A model generated the notes under the pieces. That model ran no database searches. It saw only the letters and a program-made list of their open reading frames with translations, and was not told the origin of the DNA. From Crossaster papposus (Eukaryota; Echinodermata; Asteroidea; Velatida; Solasteridae): DNA of 64,000 bases. The stretch is from contig JBAIAA010000352.1 of assembly GCA_037893245.1 (NCBI GenBank), positions 620,001 to 684,000 on the forward strand, written 5' to 3'. Position numbers and translations under genes: made by a program. The stretch's first letter is position 1; each line of letters opens with the position of its first letter. This document shows, piece by piece, positions 23,641 through 34,878 of this stretch.

Positions 23641-26600
23641 ATGGCAGCGAGTAGGCTTGAACGAGACGGCGACAGGCTGAAGTTGGATCCAAATTTTGAG
23701 CTTTTGGCTATACTCTTGGCCCTTGCGTTACAAGACGAAGATGCAGAAAGGTTTCTAGAAGTATATGACCACATTGTTCCGAAATCACTCTCGGGTTTCG
23801 AGGTGAGAAAATGGGAGTTTAGGACGGGGAGTTTTTGGCTGCCCAGCGCACATTAAAATTGTAGGAAATGATGTCGAACGACACTCGACAGCACTGCAAT
23901 GCCAATGGGCTTAGTTTTGCGTCCATTTATGTACCAAGCAATAAATGGTTTACCAGGATTAAAATATATATCTTACTGTCTTCAAAATAGTGCCATTTAT
24001 TCTATAAAAATATGTGAAAAGACGATTTTGTTGGCAACGATTTTACCCTTTTTGTGGATGTTTTGTTTTTGGCAGTCATGGCATTGGCAGTGCCAGTAGT
24101 CGGTTACTGGATTTTAGTTTGTGCACATCATTCATCAAGTGTTCATCTCAAAAGTTGGCAAAAATATCTTTGAAAGCGTCTAAGAGTGTGTATATTCGAC
24201 CGAGGGGATAATTCAACCACTCCTTATTATTTATTAGGGCAGGTAAACCCAAAAGATTTTAACGTCCGGGTTTTTGGAAAAAAAGGGAGGGGCTTTCATT
24301 TTATATATTTTTTAAAAAGATGGCCGCTATTGTTTTTTAAATTTACAACATTTCCACAATTTCAAAAACACTAAAATGAAAGATAGACCTATCTATTTGA
24401 CAAGAGATTTGAATGTGTTTGCAGTGGTTTAATTTAGGCCAAGTAAAAAGATTGAAAAAATAACGTTCTAAAATACAATATTAATGTATATATTAATATT
24501 GTATTTTAGAACGTTATTTTTTCAATCTTTTTACTTGTATAACATAAAATTAGTGTCTCTCGCTCAGTAAATTTAATAAATTTTTTGCAGGCAGCATGGC
24601 TAGCACAAAGCCCCATCAAAAATGTATTCATCCAAGCCGGTTCCAGTTCTACTCATTATCATTGGATTTTGCATGCGGTTGCTCTTTTGATTTACTGCGA
24701 GCCGTCCCGGTGCTATTGTGGCCATACTGGCACTAGTAAAGTTTTGCTGCCCCGCTAACATTTTCACCGCCCTGCTAAAGTTTTCAACGCCCTCGGAATT
24801 TTCCCATTGTCCGCTTAGTTCAAAGCAGTTTAGGCCAAATAAAAAAACATGTTTAGCGTCCTGCCTTTTAAAAAAAATAATGGAGGAGGCCCTTTTTTTT
24901 TTTTTAAATGGCCACCCGACACATTTTTTAAGACAACCTGCCAGACTTATTTTGAAGATGGTCTCCAACAGATGTACAGGGTTGTACAGTACGTACTAAT
25001 GGACTATTTCACAGCATGAACACAGTGATGCTACATGTAAAGTCTAAAAATACAATCTTATTTTTAATTTTTTGTTTTCAAAGTTTTGTTTTTTAATAAA
25101 AGAAAAAATATTAAATAGGAGGCGGCCTCAAAAAAAGAAGCGGATGGGGACGCTAAACATGATTTAAAAACAATTTGGCCTCACTGGACTCTAGTCTTCC
25201 TATCGTCTGAACAAAAGTAAAACGTAAAGATTTCCCCGGCACTAAACTGAGTAATTTTAATACTCAGCACAAGCGAACGCATTCGCATCACATCGCCTAT
25301 TCACGGAGGGTAGTGCAGAACAGCCACGTGCACCGCGCACAATACGACGGCACAAAATGTCAGGAAAACATGCGATATGTATCGCTTTCAGTACAAGCGG
25401 TAAGATTTTGAAATAAATGCATGTAAAGAAAACAGAGAATACATGCACAAAAAAGATCACGTTCTGTGAACTCTGGAATCACTCTTTCAGTTGGTCTGGC
25501 GTACCCTATGACATCTGATTGAATTCCACAATAAGGTGTATTTTCAGACCAATTTTTTACCCATTCCATGAAGACTGTTCTGTTGACTTGCACGCCAAAC
25601 AGTTCATGACGGTAATTTTGTGTACAGTACATGTACATGATGCAATATGTTGTGTGTATGTACATGTATACCATTGTACATGTTTGGCGAACGTGCACAT
25701 TTTAATAACATTGCATGTATTATGCATGTACATGTAATACATTTATTTAAATGTAAATTTGTTTCACAGTCACACATTATTAAATACACACTGTACGAGA
25801 AACAACCGGGAAAGGGGGGGGGGGGGGGGGAGGGGGGAGGGGGGAGGGGGAGGGACTTACAGTTACGTGTACGCTTTGTGTCCGTCCCCCTCTGTTTGTT
25901 TCTTGTACACTGTCATTTTGCATCTAATCTTATTATTTATTGATACAAATATCAGATCCTTGTTATTATCTGATTTGTATATTTTAGTTCATTCCAGTCA
26001 GAAAGCAGTTTGCAGCAGGTTTATTCATTCTCTTATTAAATAAACATAAACATTTACATGTATAATGCAAAGGTAGTCTGTTGTTTGTGTACACACCAAA
26101 CCTAGAATGGCATATGGCTTTGTAATTTAAGTAAATTAATAATTGTTTGTATATGTATGTATGTGAACTACTCCCTGTAGTCTGTGGTCAAAGCCCTTGA
26201 CCAAAAGTGTCAGGTTTCATTGTGGATAAGGGCACCAGAAATTCATATATCTAACTTTGATTAGTACTATAGTGATAGCCCTTAGAAATACTTGAGTTTT
26301 ACACACTGCAATAATTTAAGTGCCAATTTTTTTACTTTTTACACAACAGTTGTAAACCTGCAGATATCACCAACTCCATTACCATACATGTGCATGTACA
26401 TAGACATGTATGTATGTATGTATGTATGTATGTGTAATGTGATATACATGTATATCAATTGATGAAGCCTTATAAACTGTGGAGGTGCAACAGTTGTGAC
26501 TGAATATTTTATGTATTGCAAGGGATGTATTGCAAGGGGATGTGTGGAAATTTCTCTACAGTTTTTTTTTCAGTTGGTGTACAGTACATGTATTAATTCA

Positions 26601-29600
26601 GGTTTTCAAGTATTCCTACCCACTTTTACCTAGTCTTTTGAACCCAATACTTTGAAAAATGAAATCTTATTGAATATTTTTCATTAGTATTGTCTTGTAA
26701 ATAACACAATAAAGGGTATTGGGTGCAGGAGTACTGCAACTGTACAATGTACCGGTACTTCCAAGAGCTTAGATACAGTACTGCAACTGTACTTCCCATA
26801 GTTTAGATACAGACGTTTAGATACAAGTGTTGTGAGTACAGAACATGCCAAATGAGGTTTATGATGCTGGGTGAGTATCACAAAAAAACTACTGAAAGGC
26901 CAGCAAAAATCTTACTTTTGTCCGGACTTGTGACCGGACTTGAATACAACTCGGCTACTTATTTACAGGATTATATTTTAGGAGTAGGTTTGTAATATCA
27001 AATCAGACTTAACTTTAAGCATGATCTTAATTCGATACAAATGTTATTTTTATTTTAGGTGGAAGGTATCAAAGACAGAGCTCGAGAATTGTCTGACCTG
27101 CCTGGAGAAAGTCTGCTTGAACTGAAAGCTGCACAGGAGGAGAGTGAAGTAACCCTCTCTCTATCTTCAGGTGTTAGATCTCTTGGACGTTTTGCCAGTA
27201 GGCGCATCGCCGACAGTCTCCATCTGTCGACTGCAGAGACGAGACATTTCGACCACGTGCCTCACAGGAAATTTCAGTCCAAGTCGGGAGCTTTGTTGAA
27301 TCGGCGCCTGAATGCCCACGCACAGACTGGTCAGACTTATCTTAATGACCAAGACGGCATCTTACAGAAGCAGGACCCAGTAAGTGACCAGGAGGAAGCC
27401 GGAGCTCATTCAAGAGTGGATGCCGAAAGCCAAGTCGGTGCTTCTTATATTGGGCAACGCAGGCTCCTTCCAGACACCGAGCATTCACTGAACCAGGAGA
27501 CAATTCCTGGAGCTGATTGCACCCCCGACCACCCACCAGCAGCCAAGGACAAGAATTTCAACCAAGACCCAAATCAATGGAGCGCCATGGAGTCTGCCAC
27601 TGCACATAACAAAGTGCAGAAGGCACAGACTGCCAGTGTTAAGCAGCACAAAAAGCTGTCTCTGCAAAGAAACCCTACAACCAATCCCCAAGACCAACAG
27701 CAGGTCCTTGTGAATGGAGACGCCGCGAGTGTGAAGGGCAGAACTCCGAAATTCACCGATAAGGATAAACACTGTATAAAATCTAAACCACCTCAAACAG
27801 TTTCAAATATTGAACAGTGTAACCCCGAACCAATTGCTAAAATTCCCAATTGTTCAGTGTTGCAGTTTGAAAGCTCTTTTTGTGATAACCACTGTGATTA
27901 CACAAAGGAGCAGAGAGCTGCTCTGATACCAAATTCACAACCAGTTCCGGATTCCCCGCCATTTAAGTCCCTTGAGGCTATCGGTCATTCAGTTGGAGAA
28001 CTCCTCACAAACAGCCACCTAAAGAACACTACTTGTCCACCGCCACGTTTTTTGTCCACCACAACGGCAACGCTTGTATATCCAAATTCATCTGACGCCA
28101 GCATGGCTGCGAAGGTTAATACAAAATATGGCACAATCCCGGTCTTAGATACCTGTCTGAACAGTGTCGTCACAAATGATATTCATCGAGAGCAAAAGAC
28201 AACTCGACCCAAATTAGAGACACTCGCCAATCACCAAATGCCTGATTACACAACGAAGGACTTGACTCACGTTAATACTAATTCTTTCAGTACTCCAGAA
28301 GTGCCTTTGCATGTAAATAAATTAGCCACACATGCCAGTCCTTTGGACAAGGATGAATTTGAAAGTAACTTGGAGGAGCGGCCAAAAAGCATCGAGTGCC
28401 AGTGGAATGCTGCCAAGAAAAAGAAGAAAAACAAGAAAAGGAAAACAGCAGGTCAGTTGTCATTAGTGCTTTAATAACTCGCAATTCATGACACAGTGAT
28501 AAATGATTCAAATTTGCATTATAAGTTTTTTAGGGAATGAGCAATACCGTATTAACTAATCCCAAGTTGTCTCTGATAAATGCTTGTGATCTAATGTGCT
28601 GTTCTTTGTACATGTATGAATTGATTGATAAGTTAGTAGCCTAAGGTAGGAGATGAGCTGTACAGACTTCACTGAATTTGCGTGCAGTTCAACTTGTTGA
28701 ATGATTACACAGAAAGTTTAAAACGAATCTCACTGTCACTGTGGCCTACTACGCTGACCTCCTGAAACAGCTATGGGAGAAAATGAAATTGATTGGGAAG
28801 GTGACAAGAGGGGTGCTCTTCCACCAGGGAGAACAGTTCGCGCCAGAAGTCGTACAGTATATACACACAAAGTTTTCCCCCAATTCAAAACGGATGACGC
28901 ATAAACACGTCACGAGCAAGGCCCAAAATGTCTGTAAGCGAGCAAGCCGGGAAATGCGTGGGTGTGCTTCCCGGTACCATCGGCCTAAACCCTCCTCGGA
29001 TCGAGTTTCATTAAAAATAATCCTGCATAGCTAAGTACTGCATAACTATCAAGGGACTTGGCCCAATTTAAAGAATGGGACCAATAAATGTCAACAACAA
29101 AGATACTGACAATAACAAATGCCACTTTATGATTAAATTGTGCGCACATGCTTATTTTTTATATTTTATTTTTATATTTAAACTGCTAAAAAGCTATTCG
29201 AATATTTGGGACAGCTCTATCATGTATACATGTACTTCAACAAACATTGAAGATTTTTGAGAAAGGTATTTAGATGTAATTTTGTCATTGAAAACTTGTT
29301 TGGTTCCCCCTACAGGATCTGGTTTTGAAACCACAAACCTTAACAGTGTGAAGTTACCCATCGGCGCATCTCCTTTACAGCAGTCGCCCCCGGAGCTACG
29401 CAAGAAACTCCAGCTAAAAGACTTGCATACCACCTCCAAACTAACCACCGCGTCTGCCAGTGAAAATTCTAGACACCCACCGATGGTGTCATCAGACAGC
29501 GTGACTTCTAGTGGGGAATCGTCGACGGACGGAGGCACGAATGATATCAACAACCAACAGCATTCAGCCTCGGCAAGAAAAGACGCTGTTGACTTTGCCA

Positions 29601-31586
29601 ACAATACCAATCAAACTCTGCAAATCAACAACAACGCCATAAGGAACAAGGGCGCAGGTAAAACTGTTGTAAATAGCACAAAAGACATTGATGTCCGGGA
29701 AGATCTTGGACCTGCTTTCGCTACCCCAGAGGCTGATGTACATATTAAAGCTGATATTCAGCCATACAATCGGTTTCTTTCAAAAGGGCGAGCCTTGCAA
29801 CTTAGTCCAAGTCTTACTGTCAAAAGCGATCCAAGCGATTCTGACAGTGACAAGAATTATATCAAGTTACCCTTGAAAATGAAAGCGACTTACAAACGAC
29901 CATTCTCTGCTGGCAAACCGCACAGCTCGAGTGAGCCCACGGCTCGTGCAAACGCCTGTGCTGACAATGACGATAACCGCGATTTCATCAAAGTGGAGTC
30001 CAAGCGTTCCCTGCGTACTGCCAAGAAGCGAACTGTCGGCATAATGGATGATCACCGGTTCGTTCGCCCTGTGGGGAGGTACATGGACAGGGAGAGAGAT
30101 TATTTTCGGAACAGGAACATGCCTTCCACCGGCTTGCGAAAATCAAGTAGCGAGCCCACCGGAATATCCGAGCTAGGTGACAAATATGGGGAAAACAAAA
30201 ACAAGCCAAAATATCTTTCAGACTATCCTACCAAGACAGACGTGAATGTGACATCCCCAGTGCAGACAGAACCCACCATAGCACCGCGATCTGAATTTTC
30301 TTATGCAAGCAAAGTGAAGTCCAACATGAAAACTTCTTCACTTCCGCCAAAGCTCAGTCCGCAGGTGCTTTTGGACTACGGAGATGATGAGCATTCGGAA
30401 AACCCAGCCAGCAGCGAGAACTCATCTGATTCTGTGACTGGAAATCATCCAGCGGCCATGGAATCCCAGGCCATGCCTTCAGGAACATCAGTACTAAATA
30501 AGAACGATGCGAGTGGATCCGATAAAAATGAATTTATTGTTGCACACTCTGCAAAAGAACAATTTTCGAAAAACAATATTAGACCGGAGAATTATTACAG
30601 TGTCCCTCGGGCAGGGAAACCACTAGAAGGTGGCAGTAAGGTAGGGCAAGCCAGGAGTTTCCAGAGAAGTAGTTCTGTAGACAACGGTGGAGTGATCAAG
30701 AAAGTGTCATTTGATGATAACTCCATTAGACGTACAACAACCCCACAAGGCCTTGAGGCCAGTGTGCAATATTTAGACTTGACATATGCCGGCCGTTTGA
30801 AATTCAAACGCCCTGCTGTCTCCAAAGCTGCTTTAACAAACCCGCGGCTGCTGACCTATGATACAAAGCTGGTACAAGTTACAGGTCTCAAAGATCTGAA
30901 ATCGCAACCACAGGGACTCAAACCAAATGAAAAGGAAGTGCTTATTACCAGCAAAGCTAGTATTGTACTCAGCAAAAAGACATCAACCCACAACTACCTC
31001 GGTAGAGGAATTGCTAATGTCACCAAACCAGCCAGTAGCTATCTCAGATCTTCCGCAGACTTTAAGCCTGTTGATCAGCCCACCAATTTACCAGCGAAAG
31101 CAGCCCAGGCTGCCATTTCATCCACTCTAGAGAGAAACGCCACCTCTCCTACCCCTTCCGCTGGCTCTTCCACTTCCAAACCTCATCCTGTCTTCGACTT
31201 GGAACCCCAAGACAACTTTGACATCACCTTTGGTTCAGTGATTGTTCGCAAGGCTGGTTATGAGATCTTGCGCGAGGAGAGCTTGGCTGCCAAACGGAGA
31301 AGTCCTGTGAAAGAGCTCCTGTCTAAAGTCTCGGCATCGGGGCAGCTCCTAACACAGCCAGGTCTAAGCTGTGCTGAACTGGAGCGATCCTTCATGAGTC
31401 AAGACTCCAGTCAGTCTGCCACTGTCGAGGTGGATGATGATGCTGCAGGAGGTAATTCTACAGTGACATCGAGCGTCAGCTTTGGAAAGTTTGACGGTAC
31501 CTGTGGTATCAAAGCAGCCTTGGAGGGAAAGGATGACGACACGGGAGACTTCAACCACCTGGAGGTGGCTGGAATGCTATTTGCAG
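23641..31586 (+). CDS. Unrecognised gene: three coding exons, helical N terminus and long disordered region; 3' end open
   Basis: Exons: 23641-23802, 27059-28451, 29316-31586; all junctions keep frame (phase 0, then phase 1). The start ATG sits in a good context (CCTAAAATGG), and the first exon ends at AG|GTGAGA. At least 1275 residues. Residues 1-75 look folded and helical (FELLAILLALALQDEDAERF, VEGIKDRARELSDLP). The rest is polar, Ser/Thr/Asn/Gln-rich and probably disordered, with a basic KKKKKNKKRK tract at the end of exon 2 (about 505-515). A KKVSFDD motif at about residue 980 fits the RVxF docking pattern for protein phosphatase 1. Exon 3 ends ATTTGCAG|GTAATT in phase 1. No family is recognised and no function is claimed. 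Candidate continuations are 33154-33233 or, more attractively, 49263-52486. Confidence 0.72.
24440..24537. repeat. Perfect palindrome, two 46-base arms
   Basis: Bases 24440-24485 are the exact reverse complement of 24492-24537, with the 6-base loop GTATAT between them. It is AT-rich, lies in intron 1 of the unrecognised gene, and has no mismatch in either arm as read. Confidence 0.9.
24832..25180. mobile_element. MITE-like element with AGGCCAAAT...TTTAGCGTCC ends
   Basis: Left AGGCCAAAT, then AACATGTTTAGCGTCC; right GGACGCTAAACATG, then AATTTGGCCT. The imperfect inverted termini of about 30 bases surround roughly 290 non-coding bases in intron 1 of the unrecognised gene. Confidence 0.6.
25181..27058. 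repeat. Intron stretch with homopolymer and microsatellite tracts
   Basis: No exon seen. Contents: a G-rich tract at 25813-25854 (long G run with A interruptions), TATG repeats at 26406-26433, several ACATGTACATG-type motifs near 25620-25740, and a dispersed repeat at about 26725-26900 (CAGGAGTACTGCAACTGTAC, ACAGAACATGCCAAATGA). The same repeat recurs near 33552-33650 and 41493-41740. Confidence 0.6.
28720..28830 (+). pseudogene. Mariner-like transposase fragment, cut by a family A MITE
   Basis: The frame NLTVTVAYYADLLKQLWEKM, then KLIGKVTRGVLFHQGE, resembles the mariner transposase stretch YYAxLLxQL...KLxRGVLFHQDNAPAH that leads to the second catalytic Asp. The similarity stops at LFHQG, exactly where family A MITE copy 5 begins (28831). 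Only about 35 codons remain, so it is a dead relic. It lies in intron 2 of the unrecognised gene. Confidence 0.6.
28831..29026 (+). mobile_element. Family A MITE, copy 5, truncated 3' end
   Basis: Starts GAACAGTTCGCGCCAGAAGT and follows the family interior to TAAAAATAATCCTGC. The right terminal repeat is absent. It interrupts a mariner-like relic at its left border. Confidence 0.75.
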
Positions 31587-31686
31587 GTAATTTTTGTTCG
31601 GTTTTCATGTTTAACAGGCCGAGTCCAACAGGCTTCAAGCCAGCTCATACTTCATGCGAATACGAAGAGAATTTGACGCCGTGAAA

Positions 31687-31768
31687 CATTTGCTGCCAAA
31701 TTTGCTGCCAAATTTGCTGCCAAATTTGCTGCCAAATTTGCTGCCAAATTTGCTGCCAAATTTGCTGG
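31687..31768. repeat. 12-base tandem repeat (about 7 copies) 100 bases after exon 3
   Basis: The unit TGCTGCCAAATT is repeated nearly perfectly. Because the unit length is a multiple of three, it creates open frames on both strands (LLPN repeats plus, WQQI repeats minus). It lies just beyond the 31586 splice donor of the unrecognised gene. Confidence 0.92.
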
Positions 31769-31769
31769 A

Positions 31770-32661
31770 GTTGAAATGCGTTCACAACTTTTGCAAATTC
31801 AACAATTTGTTTTTGTTGATGTTTGCAAAGGTTATACATTACTTTCAATCGTATTAAACCGTGCGAAATCCCTCATTCCCGCGATCACACACCCAAGGTA
31901 CACGGTAGTTAGGGTTAAAGACCAGTTAATTATTTGTTTTCCCTTTAAATAAAAACATCCACAGAATGGTGCAAAACACAGATGGAGATCAGGCAGAATA
32001 AAGTTCTTGTCATAGAGTAGGATACCTCGGTTCCAGTCAGCGGCTGTTTCATGCGCCACCATCTGTAGATCGGTCTGCACAACAGACTGTGATAACAGCA
32101 TTGTCTACCAGCTCAATTCGGACTACCCTTGGCCACACAAAACAGCGGCTTAAAGACTGGTGAGGAATTAGGTGGAAGGTGAGGATCTCTGTCGAGTATT
32201 AAATTTCATAAAATAAATAGGAAGAGCAGGAACTGCTCATTTAACGTTTATTAAAGAAATCCCTAAAATTTGTTTAAAAAAAACCCCCACTTAATATGAT
32301 ATTTTGTTTAAATAAAAATATGTACTCAACATACACAATAATATAATACAAAAAAACCAGCCTACCAACAATACTTTTGTATAATACATTATAAGTTTAT
32401 TTTGTGGCACTTCAAATTTGGTGCTTGCTTTGAATGGTGTTTTTAACTCGAAAGCAATTACAAATTATGCTTGTGTGAAGTGTTGAAATTCACAGCAATG
32501 ACGCTAAATTGTCTAATTCCCAAGGCCAGTGTTTTACTTGTCAATCACTTGATGTGCCTTTGTCAAACATTTGCCATTGCCAACAAACACACTATTTTGT
32601 ACTCCAGCAGGGCAGTGTTTGACAGAATAGCTGGTAAATACTGGCATATCTCGGTAGATCT
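31770..32661. other. AT-rich stretch, no gene recognised
   Basis: Both strands were read; no splice-bounded coding segment or recognised repeat end was identified. Confidence 0.4.
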
Positions 32662-33127
32662 GGGCTGCGTTTCACTCCCGCGAATGTTTGGTAATGTTTG
32701 CCAACAAAAGCCAAAATTATTTTAAAATGGCAGACGCAACTATAAATCATTGAGTGTCCAGCAAAAGGGCATTTGAGGCATTTTGGAAGTTGCGTTCATA
32801 TGCCCCTCTGCCGGGCACACAACAAATTATTACGTTTCAGTCAAAACTAGAACTTGCACTGACAAAGACAACAGTTGAGATTTTATCGGGTAAGAAGTTT
32901 TCAAAGGTTTTGCCGCTGTGCTTTTGATATTTAGCAGACGAAAAAATATCCCGACACAATGTACACTGTCGTCGCCTTAAATTACTTTGAGAGAAATTGA
33001 AGGCTGCTAGCCACATGGTGTCACTGGGCACCACAATTGTTGTTGCCCAAATTGGTTTGACTTTGCCCACATGTTGGTGAACACTCAGTGAATGTTCGCA
33101 CCTGTTCGTGCAACTGGAACGCAGCCC
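32662..33127. mobile_element. MITE-like element with GGGCTGCGTT termini
   Basis: Left GGGCTGCGTTTCACTC...GAATGTTTGG...GCCAACA pairs with right TGTTGG...GAATGTTCG...AACGCAGCCC. The termini are about 45 bases and imperfect. The interior is non-coding. Confidence 0.55.
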
Positions 33128-33153
33128 TGATGTTAGGAAGAGGTTGGCAATAG

Positions 33154-33233
33154 ACTATGTGCAAGTATGTGTACCCTCTCCTGGTTACAAAGAGAGAGTG
33201 GGACAGGAACTCTTCAATTCATTTCTTCAGTAA
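33154..33233 (+). CDS. Weak candidate terminal exon of the unrecognised gene
   Basis: After CAATAG a phase-1-compatible frame (two bases, then 25 codons) reads YVQVCVPSPGYKERVGQELF and ends FNSFLQ with TAA at 33231-33233. It would join the phase-1 donor at 31586. The acceptor lacks a pyrimidine tract, and a MITE ends 26 bases upstream, so this is weak and competes with the exon at 49263. Confidence 0.2.
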
Positions 33234-34087
33234 GCGTGGCGCCAAGCTCGTGGACATTCATATGTGTGACATTTTGTGGATATCCAGGGGTGAGATTTAT
33301 CAGGATATCTTAGCAAGGATTTTTCCTGATTTGGATTTCCCGAGGTTTTTACATATAAAACTTTATATAGAACAAAAGGAATGGCAGACTTTTTAATTAA
33401 TACTTTTTCTTCTCCTACTTTATTTTCTTGAAATTCCTTCTAATTTCCTACCTTTTTGTTCCACAACAATTAAATCTCATCTAATATTTGTACACCGTAT
33501 TATACACTGTACATGTACATGTGAAAAACACAATGAAGGGGCTTTAGGCACAGGAGTACTGCAACTGTACTTGGGAGAGCTTAGTTGAGAATGAAGCCCA
33601 AGTGTTGTGCGTACAGAACATGCCAAATGAAGCTAATGATGATGCTGTGGACAAACTACTCCTGAAAGCCTCCCTTTTATCCTTATTTCGTCCTACGTTT
33701 GTTCTACTTTTGTTGAGACTTTGGATCCTACTTTTCTTGACCGTTTTCATCTTGGTCTGCTTGAAAGCGTGGAATGGGTATACATGTATTTAGGGAACTA
33801 GGTAAGAACATGTACTTGTACAAACTTGGCCAAAGACCCTACGTTGCTCTGCGACCCTTGCAACCTCTGCCAATTATTGAGTGGATTTAGCAGTTCCCTC
33901 CTAATCTCACCCCAGCAATGATGTGTTCTTGGCAATATGAGCTTGCAAATAGGTGTACACACAAAGTGTTCAACTAGCGCCATTAGCAACCATGCATTGA
34001 GATACATGTACATGTACATGCTGCAGTCCTTCAACAGGGATGCATTAGAGTCCATCACAAGTCCCTGAGAGCCTGTCCCATTCATTC
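33234..34087. other. Intergenic stretch with a dispersed repeat fragment
   Basis: About 33552-33660 (AGGAGTACTGCAACTGTACT, GTACAGAACATGCCAAATGA) matches segments near 26725 and 41493. No gene recognised. Confidence 0.4.
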
Positions 34088-34373
34088 AATCAAATCCAAT
34101 TTGCATTTGTAAAGCGCCAATCAATCTAGTTGCCTATTCCGAGGCACTGCCAGGAACACCGGGGAAAAACCCCTCCTCTTAGCAATGAGTGTTACTGGGT
34201 TCTTTTGCGTGCATTACACAACACACGGGACCTCCAGCTTTACGTCCCATTCGAAGGACGAAGCAATAATGGTTTAATTGCCTTGCTTAAGGACACGCGT
34301 GTCGACACCGGGACTCGAACTCTCGCTCTGCGGAACAGAAAACCGGGTTCTTAACCGCCCGGCCACGACACTC
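34088..34373 (-). mobile_element. tRNA-headed SINE (Leu-like head)
   Basis: On the minus strand the head reads GTCGTGGCCGGGCGGTTAAG (A-box-like, as in leucine or serine tRNAs with GGCCGAGCGGTTAAG). GAGTTCGAGTCCC (B box) follows, then a long body containing GGACGTAAAGC and GTAATGCACGCAAAAGAACC. RNA polymerase III boxes plus a tRNA-unrelated body define a SINE. It sits beside ATTCATTCATT, a likely target or tail. Confidence 0.7.
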
Positions 34374-34411
34374 CATTCATTCATTGTTCATCCAGTTACT
34401 CATGACTGGCT

Positions 34412-34723
34412 TAACCCTAACATTGCTAGACGCCGCACATACATGTACATGTAGTGCACCAGGTGGAAAAAGTTTGTGAAAAGCAGTTGACATCGGTGCA
34501 TAAAGTCCGAGACTATGGAGAGCTAGTCCCATTAAACAATGCCAGAGATGGATGCTACTGTGTTGGGTGACCACCGACTCTGATGCAATTTGGCTTTGAA
34601 ATTCTTAGACCTGACGGATCTTGCAGCACTGGGCAAGCTTGTCATTTTCACAAATGATGCATGTTGCTGCGTCTGGTAGGGTTTCCAGCCATAATACCTT
34701 AATAGGGATTAATAGGGTTAATG
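34412..34723. mobile_element. TTAACCCTAAC-type repeat
   Basis: Begins CTTAACCCTAACATTGC and ends in TAGGGTTAATG. The middle (GAGCTAGTCCCATTAAACAA, TGCCAGAGATG, CATGTTGCTGCG) matches the repeat at 42951-43656. Confidence 0.6.
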
Positions 34724-34724
34724 A

Positions 34725-34878
34725 CTTGTCTCTGGACTCTTGTCTCTGGACTCTTGTCTCTGGACTCTTGTCTCCGGACTCTTGTCTCTGGACTCTTGTC
34801 TCTGGACTCTTGTCTCTGGACTCTTGTCTCTGGACTCTTGTCTCTGGACTCTTGTCTCTGGACTCTTGTCTCTGGACT
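34725..34878. repeat. 14-base minisatellite, about 11 copies
   Basis: The unit CTTGTCTCTGGACT is tandemly repeated with one visible variant unit (TCTCCGGACT). It abuts the end of the preceding TTAACCCTAAC-type repeat and ends in GGACTTGCAGGGACT, which resembles the hAT-MITE interior. Confidence 0.92.

Noticed and set aside
24600..24999. Overlapping plus and minus open frames of about 93-122 codons
   Set aside because: They lie largely within a MITE and low-complexity sequence, with no splice or motif support.
26339..26521. CRISPR-like regular repeats
   Set aside because: This is a TATG microsatellite in an animal intron; no spacers and no cas genes.
31645..31857. Repetitive peptides on both strands (LLPN, WQQI)
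   Set aside because: They are products of a 12-base tandem repeat, not genes.
33157..33396. Open frame containing KRGAKLVDIHMCDILWISR
   Set aside because: No acceptor in the right phase and no recognised similarity; an overlapping frame (33154-33233) fits the upstream donor phase better.
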